DNA of 60,636 nt from JABMPU01 sp964457455 (GTDB lineage Bacteria; Cloacimonadota; Cloacimonadia; Cloacimonadales; TCS61), in the NCBI GenBank assembly GCA_964457455.1, contig CAYWJN010000004.1:1-60636 (forward strand), written 5' to 3'. A model generated the notes under the pieces. It did no database searches. It saw only the letters and a program-made list of their open reading frames with translations, and was not told the DNA's origin. The translations under genes and the position numbers were made by a program. Within the stretch, counting starts at the first letter, position 1. Each line of letters starts with the position of its first letter. This document shows, piece by piece, positions 16,340 through 24,131 of the stretch.

Positions 16340-19300
16340 ATGAGAAAGAATCTGGCTTGGATTATCGTTCTAATATTTGTTTTATTTCTTTTGATAAGCT
16401 GTACAGATAGTGTAAAAAAAATATTACACTTTGCTGAAGATATCCGTGTTGAATATTCCAAATGTTCAGCTTGTTATGAATGTATAAACAATTTCCAGTG
16501 CCCTGAAGATGCGATCAAAATCGATAACAGAACCTACACGGTTTATATCGATTCAGACAAATGTGTTGGATGCATGAAATGCATAAACCAGTTCCAATGC
16601 CCGGAAAATGCCATAACTATCAAAAGAGACCTTATCTCACCTGCAGAAATCAGCAATTTTAATGCTGTCTCAAATTCTATTGGAGAACTGAATATCCAAT
16701 TTATTGCAACAGGTGATGATTCCACTTTTGGTCGCGCTTTCAGATATGAATTTAGTCTAAAAAACCAAAATGGAATAGAAATTGAAACCGACTTTGAAGT
16801 TCCGTTGCCGCTTCAAGCCGGAGCTTTGGAAGCTTGGACAATTCAGGATCTGCCTGAAAATGAGATGCTCACAGTTCAGCTTCAGGCATTCGATGAAGTA
16901 GAACAAAGCTGTGAATCCACTTATCAGCAGGTCTTGATTCAAGGCATCATTCCAGATACAATTCCTCCAGCTCCAATCACAGACCTTTCAGTTGGCTCGG
17001 TTTCTCAAAATACAATTTTATTAAATTGGACAGCAGTCGGTGATGATAGTCTGGAAGGAACTGCTCAATCTTACATCATGAAAATATCTAATGAAGAAAT
17101 AACCATTCAAAACTGGGAAGATATTGACGAATATGAACAGAATTTAATTCCACAGGAATCCGGTTCATCCGAATCAATTGTAATATCAGATTTAGATGCA
17201 TCCACAAATTATTTTGCAGCTATAAAAGTTTTGGATGATGCTCAGAATCTATCTTTTTTATCAAATGTAATTTCCGAAACAACCTCAGATTTACCTGATG
17301 AAACTCCTCCTGCTGGCATCAATGATTTGCAGGTAGAATCCACTCAAACAGAAATTACTTTGTCCTGGACTTCTACTGGTGATGACGGGTTTGAAGGCAC
17401 CGCTTATGAATATATCATCAAAGTTCATGATGCTCCCATTAATGTCTCCAACTGGGATGAAGCGGAAACTTTGCCAAATCCTCCCACACCATTACCTTCC
17501 GGTTCCCTGCAATCCTATCTTTACACGGATGTAGAGTTTGGAATCGTTTATTATTTTGCCATAAAAGTTTATGATGATGTCCTCAATGAATCTGAAATTT
17601 CCAATGTTGTGAATTCAACTTTACTTGAAGATTCGATTCCTCCAGCAACAATAACCGATCTTTCTGTGGATTCTGTTTCTCAAAATACAATCCTCATAAA
17701 CTGGACAGCAGTTGGTGATGATGGTTTGGAAGGAACTGCTCAATCCTACATCATAAAAATAAATACTGAAGAAATCACCATAGAGAATTGGGACGATTTA
17801 CCAGCATATGAACAAAGCGTAATTCCTCAAGAATCAGGAGCTTTGGAATCATTTGTAATAGCTGGTTTAGAATCTTCTACAAATTATTACGCTGCTATCA
17901 AAGTTCTGGATGAAGTTCAAAATATCTCTTCCTTATCAAATGTTATCAATGCATATACTTCAGAAATTCCAGATACAATTCCTCCTGCAGCAATTGATGA
18001 CCTGCAGGCTGAATCTTCTGAAATAGAAATCATATTATCCTGGACTTCTACCGGAGATGATGGATTAGAAGGAATTGCCTTTGCTTATGAAATAAAAGTT
18101 CATGATGAACTGATAACCGAAGATAATTGGGAAATTGCTGATCTTCTCCCCAATCCCCCGACTCCGCTGCCTTCCGGTTCGCAACAAAATTATTCTTATC
18201 TTGAAGGTGAGCCGGGAACTGTTTACTTTTTTGCTATTAAAGTTTTGGATGATGTTCTCAATGTTTCTCCTCTTTCAAATGTTATTAATTCGACTTTGCT
18301 TGAAGATACAACTCCACCAGCTCAAATAACCGATCTGGAAGTTGGTTCGGTTTCTACAGAAACAATTCAATTGAACTGGACTGCTGTTGGTGATGATGGT
18401 TTGGATGGAACTGCTCAATCTTATATTATAAGAATAAGTACTGTAGAAATCTCTAATTTGAATTGGGAATTTTTACCTGAATTTCCCCAAAATATGATCC
18501 CTCAAGCTCCAGGAACTTTGGAATCTATTGTGATTACGGAATTAGAGCCTTCCACAAATTATTATGCGGCTGTAAAAGCAGTAGATGACGCACAAAATAT
18601 TTCACCTCTATCTAATGTGGTAAATGAAACAACTGCAAATTTGCCGGATTACATTCCTCCAGCTGCCATCGATGATCTTGATGCTGAACCCGATCAATCA
18701 GATATAATCCTCATCTGGACAGCTACCGGTGATGACGGATATGAAGGAACTGCCTACGAATATGAAATCCGATATGCTGAGATTCCAATTACAGAAGGGA
18801 ATTGGGATGAAGCTGAACTTTTACCAAATCCTCCTATTCCGCTTCCTTCAGGTTCCATTCAGAATTATACTTTTTCAGATGGGATTGTGGGTATAACCTA
18901 TTATTTTGCCATCAAAGTTTATGATGATGTTCTGAATGTCTCCCCTATATCAAACAATGCCACAGCTATCTTGGAAGAAGATTTAATCCCGCCTTCAGCA
19001 ATAACAGATTTATCTGTATTGGAGATTATTCCGGTAAATCTTTCAACTATAAAAATAAGCTGGACTGCACCCGGAGATGATGGTGATGAGGGAACTGCTT
19101 CCTTATATGAAATCCGATATCACAATACACCAATAACTGAATTAAACTGGCAAAATGCAACTCTGTATCCTGACCCGCCGGAACCGGAAATTGCCGGAAC
19201 TTATCAAACCTGTAATGTGACAAATTTGCAAGTAGGAACTATTTATTACTTTGCCATAAAAGCATTTGATGAGAATAACAATGCCGGTGATATTTCCAAT

Positions 19301-19501
19301 TCCCCAGGTGGAAAGATAGTATATCAGATCAATCACGCTGCCTGCCGTAACTGTAACAGTTGCATTAATACTTGCAGCTATGGAGCTATATCACAGGGAC
19401 CGGGTTATAAAACGATTGACCCGGATCTTTGCACTGCATGTGGAACTTGTGTTCCGTATTGTAATTGGAACTTAATTTATCGATTTGTAGTTGCTTACTG
19501 A
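16340..19501 (+). CDS. fibronectin III-repeat lipoprotein with four ferredoxin-type Fe-S motifs
   Basis: The 1053-aa protein has a lipoprotein signal with lipobox LISC at Cys21, so it is exported and lipid-anchored. Immediately after are two Fe-S motifs (C42, C45, C48, C54-Pro and C75, C78, C81, C87-Pro) with spacing CxxCxxCx5CP, two residues longer than classical ferredoxin. Then come about eight fibronectin type III-like domains, each with a TGDDG-EGTA core, alternating in two types with a DNA period of about 670 bases. The last 60 residues hold two classical CxxCxxCxxxC motifs (CRNCNSCINTC and CTACGTCVPYC). Fe-S centres at both ends of a long extracytoplasmic spacer are unusual. It is first in an apparent operon with two exported ferredoxins, a barrel and a DsbD-like protein. 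An electron-relay role is inference. Confidence 0.85.
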   Translation: MRKNLAWIIVLIFVLFLLISCTDSVKKILHFAEDIRVEYSKCSACYECINNFQCPEDAIKIDNRTYTVYIDSDKCVGCMKCINQFQCPENAITIKRDLISPAEISNFNAVSNSIGELNIQFIATGDDSTFGRAFRYEFSLKNQNGIEIETDFEVPLPLQAGALEAWTIQDLPENEMLTVQLQAFDEVEQSCESTYQQVLIQGIIPDTIPPAPITDLSVGSVSQNTILLNWTAVGDDSLEGTAQSYIMKISNEEITIQNWEDIDEYEQNLIPQESGSSESIVISDLDASTNYFAAIKVLDDAQNLSFLSNVISETTSDLPDETPPAGINDLQVESTQTEITLSWTSTGDDGFEGTAYEYIIKVHDAPINVSNWDEAETLPNPPTPLPSGSLQSYLYTDVEFGIVYYFAIKVYDDVLNESEISNVVNSTLLEDSIPPATITDLSVDSVSQNTILINWTAVGDDGLEGTAQSYIIKINTEEITIENWDDLPAYEQSVIPQESGALESFVIAGLESSTNYYAAIKVLDEVQNISSLSNVINAYTSEIPDTIPPAAIDDLQAESSEIEIILSWTSTGDDGLEGIAFAYEIKVHDELITEDNWEIADLLPNPPTPLPSGSQQNYSYLEGEPGTVYFFAIKVLDDVLNVSPLSNVINSTLLEDTTPPAQITDLEVGSVSTETIQLNWTAVGDDGLDGTAQSYIIRISTVEISNLNWEFLPEFPQNMIPQAPGTLESIVITELEPSTNYYAAVKAVDDAQNISPLSNVVNETTANLPDYIPPAAIDDLDAEPDQSDIILIWTATGDDGYEGTAYEYEIRYAEIPITEGNWDEAELLPNPPIPLPSGSIQNYTFSDGIVGITYYFAIKVYDDVLNVSPISNNATAILEEDLIPPSAITDLSVLEIIPVNLSTIKISWTAPGDDGDEGTASLYEIRYHNTPITELNWQNATLYPDPPEPEIAGTYQTCNVTNLQVGTIYYFAIKAFDENNNAGDISNSPGGKIVYQINHAACRNCNSCINTCSYGAISQGPGYKTIDPDLCTACGTCVPYCNWNLIYRFVVAY

Positions 19502-19564
19502 TAAATCATAATCCAAAAGGAAAATAGATGAAAAATAATTACATATTACATTCGACACCACTTA

Positions 19565-19701
19565 CTCCTTCCGAAGCTTCCGCTTCGGAAACTAATAGGA
19601 TTTGAAGTGTTTGATCCAGCGTTGAAAACTCCTAATTCGCTCTTGAGTGAAGCAGAAGCTTCTGAAGTTAGTGCCTTCCGAACTAAAAAGTTCGGAAGGA
19701 G
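19565..19701. mobile_element. 137-bp MITE-like element with 11-bp terminal inverted repeats
   Basis: CTCCTTCCGAA at 19565-19575 is matched by its exact complement TTCGGAAGGAG at 19691-19701. Inside are two hairpins: TTCCGAAG/CTTCGGAA at 19569-19590 and CCTTCCGAACT/AGTTCGGAAGG at 19674-19699. No transposase is encoded and I see no clear target-site duplication. The element lies between the FnIII lipoprotein and the next ferredoxin gene and affects the apparent start of that gene. Nonautonomous transposition is inferred from the end structure. Confidence 0.5.
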
Positions 19702-19969
19702 AAAATCAATATGTCGGAAATTTAATTCACTCATTAGTATATTTTTAATCCTGTTTTTTTTAACGATTTCGATTTTCGCACTTAAAATCAGCAAAATTTA
19801 TATTGAAGCAAATTCTTGTGTAGGTTGCGGAGATTGTGTATTGGTTTGCCCTATTGTAGATGCAATTGAGATCATAGATGGCAAAGCAGTTATCGATATA
19901 AAAGTTTGCATTGAATGTGATATTTGCGTGAAATCCTGTACATACAATGCCATCAGGAAATCCGAATGA
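19607..19969 (+). CDS. exported 2[4Fe-4S] ferredoxin-like protein, start disrupted
   Basis: The C-terminal 70 residues form a classical two-cluster ferredoxin (CVGCGDCVLVCP and CIECDICVKSC). Before it is a hydrophobic signal/anchor helix (ISIFLILFFLTISIFALK). The open frame reaches an ATG at 19607, but this lies inside the 137-bp inverted-repeat element and adds about 40 unlikely residues. A better start, ATG at 19711 with AAGGAG ten bases upstream, is out of frame and stops after four codons; removing one G there would give M-S-K-F-N and the signal helix. So either a one-base frameshift has hit the gene or translation starts inside the element. The last codons overlap the next ATG (ATGA). 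Confidence 0.6.
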   Translation: MFDPALKTPNSLLSEAEASEVSAFRTKKFGRRKSICRKFNSLISIFLILFFLTISIFALKISKIYIEANSCVGCGDCVLVCPIVDAIEIIDGKAVIDIKVCIECDICVKSCTYNAIRKSE

Positions 19970-20214
19970 AAAAAATTGTTCATTTCATTCTAATTGGATT
20001 ACTTGGATTTATTATCTTTTTAGGATGCGAGAAAATCAGTAACCTGGAATACAATATTGACAGCAGCTCATGTAATTCCTGTGGAAAATGTATGCAAATC
20101 TGTCCTGTGGATGCCATAGATTTTGGAGAAGATGGAAAAGCAATTATTGACCAGACAAAATGTAACCAGTGCGGACAATGCATCTATATCTGCCCAAAAG
20201 ATGCCATTTACTAA
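19966..20214 (+). CDS. small ferredoxin lipoprotein, 82 aa
   Basis: This lipoprotein has signal MKKIVHFILIGLLG and lipobox IFLGC, followed by a compact 2[4Fe-4S] ferredoxin: CNSCGKCMQICP and CNQCGQCIYICP. Ferredoxins of this type normally work in the cytoplasm, so a lipid-anchored exported form is notable. I took the ATG at 19966, which overlaps the stop of the previous gene by four bases (ATGA), and discarded an N-terminal extension to 19924. Its stop overlaps the next ATG (TAATG). The tight overlaps indicate translational coupling of the two ferredoxins and the barrel protein. Confidence 0.85.
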   Translation: MKKIVHFILIGLLGFIIFLGCEKISNLEYNIDSSSCNSCGKCMQICPVDAIDFGEDGKAIIDQTKCNQCGQCIYICPKDAIY

Positions 20215-21452
20215 TGAAGAAAATTGTAATTTTATTTATTTTATTTTTTATTTTCTCCTTCGGAAATTCCGAGATTCTTAATTGGAGTCAAATCAGTTAT
20301 CAAGCCTTTCTCACAGGTTCTTCGGACGATGTCGATGTTGTTACATCTTCCAGTCCAAATGCAGATAATTCTGTAAATACAAAATTAAAATCAGGCATAA
20401 GATGGAAGCATGAATTCAAAAGGAATTTCGATAATTTCAATATTTCCTTAAAGAACGATTTTTTCTATTCAGAAAAAAGTCATGAATCCAGAAACTCTTT
20501 TTTCTTTAATGATGCAAAACTGAAATTATCTTATTTTCCATACTCACATTATATCAAATTTCAATATAGAAATCGCTGGTTCGATAAGGACAATACCAGG
20601 ATCTTAACAATTCCGGGAACAGAAGAAATTACCAAACAGAAAATGATTCATAATACAGAATTGCAGTATAAATCAAATTGGAAAAAATTAAATTTTTCTT
20701 TCTATGGTAAACTCAGAAATCTTGATTATAATTATTTCATTTTTGATGAAGAAAATTCTAATGATGAGTTTGCCAAATTTACCGAATGGGAAAACGATAT
20801 TTGTACTTCAGCGAAGATTTCTTATGAAATAAACAATCTTTTTAATCTTTTTGTTTCAGGATATTATAAAGATGATTTGAATGAATATAACTGGTTTAAT
20901 CATACGAAATTAGGTGTAGGATTGAACTATTACAAAAAGTACAATTTCTTTAATTTCTTAAATGCGAATTTCACTTATTTTCATAATGATTCCGAGCAAA
21001 TCTCAGACGAGAAAATGCATTATTTCATTACACAGATGCGTTACACAAAAAGAATCGGAACTTCTTTAGCCGGATTTATCTCATACATAAACCGTTCCTG
21101 TTATGATTCTAAACAAGGCAAACTTTTACGAATTTCCAATATGTTGAAGCTTCACGCAAAATATAGTTATAGATTAGATACTTTTCTAGATTCTTATGTG
21201 ATTGCTGGAATCAAAATTAATCCTGAAAATAAGGGAAATCTGATTTTCTCTGAACTTAATCATAATCTTTACAAAAATATTTTTGGTTTGTTTTCGCTCA
21301 AATATGCTGATGAATTATTTTATGCTTTCAGCACCGGATTTGAATATTATCTCTCTCCTGTAAAATCTTTCTGGATCAATAACGAATTTACAGATTTCAA
21401 AAAAACGCCCATCCAAAATATTATTTTTATAGGTTCAACTATTTTGTTTTAA
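20214..21452 (+). CDS. outer-membrane beta-barrel protein, 412 aa
   Basis: It has a signal peptide (MKKIVILFILFFIFSFGNS) followed by alternating amphipathic strands rich in Tyr, Phe, Asn and Lys and a C-terminal strand ending IGSTILF, the terminal-Phe pattern of outer-membrane proteins. No known porin family is recognised. I took the ATG at 20214, overlapping the previous stop codon, because the longer frame to 20169 would overlap the ferredoxin gene. Its position directly behind two exported ferredoxin genes suggests it is part of the same assembly, perhaps a pore or scaffold; that is inference. Confidence 0.75.
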   Translation: MKKIVILFILFFIFSFGNSEILNWSQISYQAFLTGSSDDVDVVTSSSPNADNSVNTKLKSGIRWKHEFKRNFDNFNISLKNDFFYSEKSHESRNSFFFNDAKLKLSYFPYSHYIKFQYRNRWFDKDNTRILTIPGTEEITKQKMIHNTELQYKSNWKKLNFSFYGKLRNLDYNYFIFDEENSNDEFAKFTEWENDICTSAKISYEINNLFNLFVSGYYKDDLNEYNWFNHTKLGVGLNYYKKYNFFNFLNANFTYFHNDSEQISDEKMHYFITQMRYTKRIGTSLAGFISYINRSCYDSKQGKLLRISNMLKLHAKYSYRLDTFLDSYVIAGIKINPENKGNLIFSELNHNLYKNIFGLFSLKYADELFYAFSTGFEYYLSPVKSFWINNEFTDFKKTPIQNIIFIGSTILF

Positions 21453-21462
21453 AGGATATTGA

Positions 21463-22461
21463 ATGCTGCGCACATTAATTGAAGGTTTTGCTTTAGGTCT
21501 TTCCACCGGTTCGATTTGCCTGGCAACCTGTACTCCCATTTATCTGCCCTACCTGCTTACCGAAGAACGAAAACTGAGTAAAAGCCTGCTCAAAGTGGCA
21601 GAAATTTCTGCTGGCAGATTTTTTTCTTACATAGCTTTTGGAGCTGCTGCTGGTTATGCTGGAGCAAATATTACTTCCATCGATAGAGAAATTTTCACTT
21701 CGATTGCCTACATCCTGCTTTCTATTTATCTTATTTTGAGTGCTTATCGCGCCCATCAACACGATAAAAAATGTCATGTCCCAAAAATTGCTCGATTTAC
21801 AAGAAATGCATTTATCTTAGGAATTTTAACAGGTATTAATTTCTGTCCTGCCTTTCTGATTGCACTTTCCAAAGCAGTCAATCTGGGTGGGATGTTCAGC
21901 GGAATGTTTTTATTTTTAGGTTTCTTTTTTGGAACCACCCTTTTCCTGATTCCTCTGGCGTTTTTTGGATTATTATCCAAAATAAACGTGATGAAACTCA
22001 TCGCTCAAATAGCATCAGTTCTTATTGCAATCTGGTTTATTTTTACTGGAATTAAGGGAATAATACATTGGAACGAACACAGGATAATATCTGAAGAACC
22101 AGCCAGAATCGTTGAAGTTTTCGCTCCCAGACAGTCAATTTTAATTATCTCAAACGAAAATAACCTCGAGTATTTTTCAGCTTTAAAAGACTCCATTTCA
22201 TCATTTCATAATGCAAAGATAAAGCTTCATAAAACGCAAAAAGTTGTTCCGGATTCTTTTAAGTTCGATGCTGATTTGATAATTTTTGCAGATTCGGAAT
22301 TGTTTGAATTAAAATCTAATAATTTAATTTTAGAAAACTTTGATTATTTCCAGGTAGAAACAGATTATCCGATTCCCCAAATGTTGAATTTTTTGAGAAA
22401 ATTCACATTTAAAACCAGAGATAAATTACACTGGAAATTTTCTTTGGAAGATAGTTCTTAG
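21463..22461 (+). CDS. DsbD/CcdA-like (TauE/SafE, DsbD_2) membrane protein
   Basis: This 332-aa protein has about six membrane helices over residues 1-195 and a soluble C-terminal domain of about 110 residues. Cysteines sit where thiol-disulfide carriers have them: C19 and C23 in CLATCTP on helix 1 and C128 in INFCPAF near helix 4, each next to Pro. This matches the DsbD_2/UreH-like branch, which includes carriers of reducing equivalents across the inner membrane; metal export is the other possibility. An AAAGGA Shine-Dalgarno precedes the ATG, 10 bases after the barrel gene. It closes the ferredoxin-lipoprotein locus and is the only gene there that could bring electrons from the cytoplasm. 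Confidence 0.75.
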   Translation: MLRTLIEGFALGLSTGSICLATCTPIYLPYLLTEERKLSKSLLKVAEISAGRFFSYIAFGAAAGYAGANITSIDREIFTSIAYILLSIYLILSAYRAHQHDKKCHVPKIARFTRNAFILGILTGINFCPAFLIALSKAVNLGGMFSGMFLFLGFFFGTTLFLIPLAFFGLLSKINVMKLIAQIASVLIAIWFIFTGIKGIIHWNEHRIISEEPARIVEVFAPRQSILIISNENNLEYFSALKDSISSFHNAKIKLHKTQKVVPDSFKFDADLIIFADSELFELKSNNLILENFDYFQVETDYPIPQMLNFLRKFTFKTRDKLHWKFSLEDSS

Positions 22462-22470
22462 AATTATTAA

Positions 22471-22537
22471 CTTTCCGAAACTTATCTTTTAGATTCCCGC
22501 TTCTGCGGGATGACATTTCATAAGAAGTTTCGGAAAG
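22471..22537. repeat. nested inverted repeat enclosing an ATTCCCGC hairpin
   Basis: The outer arms CTTTCCGAAACTT (22471-22483) and AAGTTTCGGAAAG (22525-22537) are exact complements. They enclose the smaller hairpin ATTCCCGC-TTCT-GCGGGAT (22493-22511). It follows the DsbD-like gene by nine bases and precedes the kinase pseudogene. It may end the locus transcript and is also the size of a small palindromic mobile element. Confidence 0.55.
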
Positions 22538-22561
22538 GTCCACCTCACAACCCGCAACCCG

Positions 22562-23040
22562 CTAAACCTCAATCCTAAATCCTGCTCCGTCTTGTACGTT
22601 TAGCGCTGTCAGCTTACCTTTCATATTATCTTCGATGATGGTTTTGGACATATATAAACCAAGTCCGGTTCCCGTTTCATCATCTTTAGTAGTAAAATAC
22701 GGCTCAAAGATGCGTCCTATAATATCTTGGAGAATTCCTCCGCCAGTACCAGATATGGTTAAAACGCTCTTGCCATTCTCTTTATACAAATTAATGATTA
22801 TTTTTCTATTTTCAATTTTGATGTTTCGTTCTTTTAAAACGTCCTTTGCATTGTTCAAAATATTCAATATTACCGGGAATATTCATTGGGAAAACCATTG
22901 ATAAAGCAAGTTTCATCCAAATTGAGTTCTAACTTTATAGAGTTTAATCTGAAACTTGCTTTCACAAAACTAATAGTCTTCTCAATTATACTTTTTACGT
23001 TAAATTCTTGTATCAACTTATTGGGTTTGATAAGTTGAAA
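22562..23040 (-). pseudogene. decayed sensor histidine kinase (DHp/HATPase end)
   Basis: The downstream 102 codons (22867 to 22562) are the end of a histidine-kinase ATPase domain: N box NILNNAKDVL, G1 region ISGTGGGI (expected Asp lost), F box IFEPYFTTK and G2 GTGLGLYMSK. Reading further upstream in another frame from 23040 gives FQLIKPNKLIQEF and FVKASFRLNSIKLELNLDE, ending in PNEYSR, the segment that precedes the N box in intact kinases. A single missing G in the CCCGG run at about 22875 explains the frame change. Further upstream the frames are full of stops. The kinase is a pseudogene that has lost its sensor half. Confidence 0.75.
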
Positions 23041-23463
23041 TTACATTAAGTTATTTTATTCAGCTTCTTCCAGATGTTATTTCTTTGCTCTTATCAACTT
23101 TTTGAAAATTCGATATTAAAAAGAATCTGTCAAGAAATGTAAATATTTGAAAATTATTCTACAAATAAGAGACTCTTCTTGGATCAATTTGATAAATCCG
23201 GTTATTAAATTTTAACAACAACTTGTTAGTAGATCGTTTCCTAATTATCGTTGCAATAATTTGTTTATTAAATTCCAAATTTCAAGCATCAAATATCAAA
23301 TAAATTCCAATAACAAAAATTCAAAATTTTAAGCTTAGGATGGAAAGAATATTTAGAAATAAAATTATTTGTAATTTGGGATTTTCTTTAATTGCTAGAT
23401 TATTTTGGAAACTTTATATGAGTCAGTTTTGATTTGTAAGAACCTAATAATTTACTGTTTTAT
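23041..23463. other. gene-free DNA between the kinase remnant and the tRNA operon
   Basis: I see only AT-rich sequence. The first 60 bases still carry stop-broken traces of the kinase, and near 23270-23330 there is a run of the CAAATATCAAATAA-type repeat. No open frame or RNA fold is supported. Confidence 0.4.
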
Positions 23464-23490
23464 AAAAAAGCCGTGAAAACTTTTCACGGC
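23464..23490 (-). terminator. intrinsic terminator of the tRNA operon
   Basis: GCCGTGAAAA and TTTTCACGGC form a perfect 10-bp stem around one base (23470-23490). On the minus strand it is followed by six T residues (A's at 23464-23469). It lies seven bases beyond the 3' end of tRNA-His. Confidence 0.9.
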
Positions 23491-23496
23491 TGGAAC

Positions 23497-23572
23497 TGGG
23501 GTGGATGACGGGATTTGAACCCGCAACGCCTGGAACCACAATCCAGTGCTCTACCGTTGAACTACACCCACC
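23497..23572 (-). tRNA. tRNA-His (GTG)
   Basis: On the minus strand a complete cloverleaf is seen. The acceptor is GTGGGTG/CATCCAC with the extra 5' G (-1) facing C73 that is diagnostic of tRNA-His. The anticodon stem CTGGA/TCCAG encloses anticodon GTG, the T arm has GGTTCAAAT, and CCA is encoded. It is the last tRNA before the terminator. Confidence 0.97.
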
Positions 23573-23636
23573 ATATAAATTTAATATTTAATATTGACAA
23601 TTGAATAATTAAACAAATACAATCAGCAATTTAAAA

Positions 23637-23713
23637 TGGCACGCCAGAAGGGATTCGAACCCCTGACCTACGGATTAGAAATCCGTTGCTCTATCCTACT
23701 GAGCTACTGGCGC
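23637..23713 (-). tRNA. tRNA-Arg (TCT)
   Basis: The acceptor GCGCCAG/CTGGCGT (one G-U pair), D arm TAGCTCAGTAGGATAGAGCA, anticodon stem ACGGA/TCCGT with anticodon TCT, T loop GGTTCGAAT and an encoded CCA are all visible. It reads AGA/AGG codons, which are frequent in this AT-rich genome. Confidence 0.97.
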
Positions 23714-23716
23714 AAA

Positions 23717-23793
23717 TGGTAGCGGCGCAGGGACTCGAACCCCGGACACTCGGATTATGATTCCGATGCTCTAACCGACTGAGCTACGCCGCC
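23717..23793 (-). tRNA. tRNA-Met (CAT), elongator type
   Basis: The acceptor GGCGGCG/CGCCGCT, anticodon stem TCGGA/TCCGA with anticodon CAT, T loop GGTTCGAGT and encoded CCA are visible. The paired first position and the GGCGGCGTAGCTCAG start fit elongator tRNA-Met; tRNA-Ile2 with modified CAT cannot be fully excluded. Only three bases separate it from tRNA-Arg. Confidence 0.93.
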
Positions 23794-23944
23794 ATCGAAA
23801 AAAAATGAGATAAACTGGTTATCTCAATCGTTAGCTTCATATGAAAAAGAACTTTTTGGTAGCGAAAAGAAATTTGAATCATTATTAGGATTTTGAAGCT
23901 AACAATTCATCAATTTTCTTTATTAACAACTACTACCTGAAAAA

Positions 23945-24021
<77 letters not shown>

Positions 24022-24032
24022 ACAGCAAGTTG

Positions 24033-24061
24033 TATATTTTTTTGCACCAGTTTGATGTCAA
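24033..24061 (-). promoter_or_regulatory. promoter of the tRNA operon
   Basis: On the minus strand TTGACA (24056-24061) and AATATA (24033-24038) are separated by 17 bases. Transcription would begin just upstream of tRNA-fMet. It is the best sigma-70-like promoter I see in the window. Together with the terminator at 23464 it defines a four-tRNA transcript. Confidence 0.7.
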
Positions 24062-24131
24062 GAAAAAAGATGATAAGAAAAACCTTGACGATTTAAGGTA
24101 GTAATGTGTAAAAAAAACTAAAGGAAATATA

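Noticed and set aside
16960..18990. possible CRISPR-like direct repeats
   Set aside because: The repeats are long, divergent and in frame; they encode fibronectin III domains.
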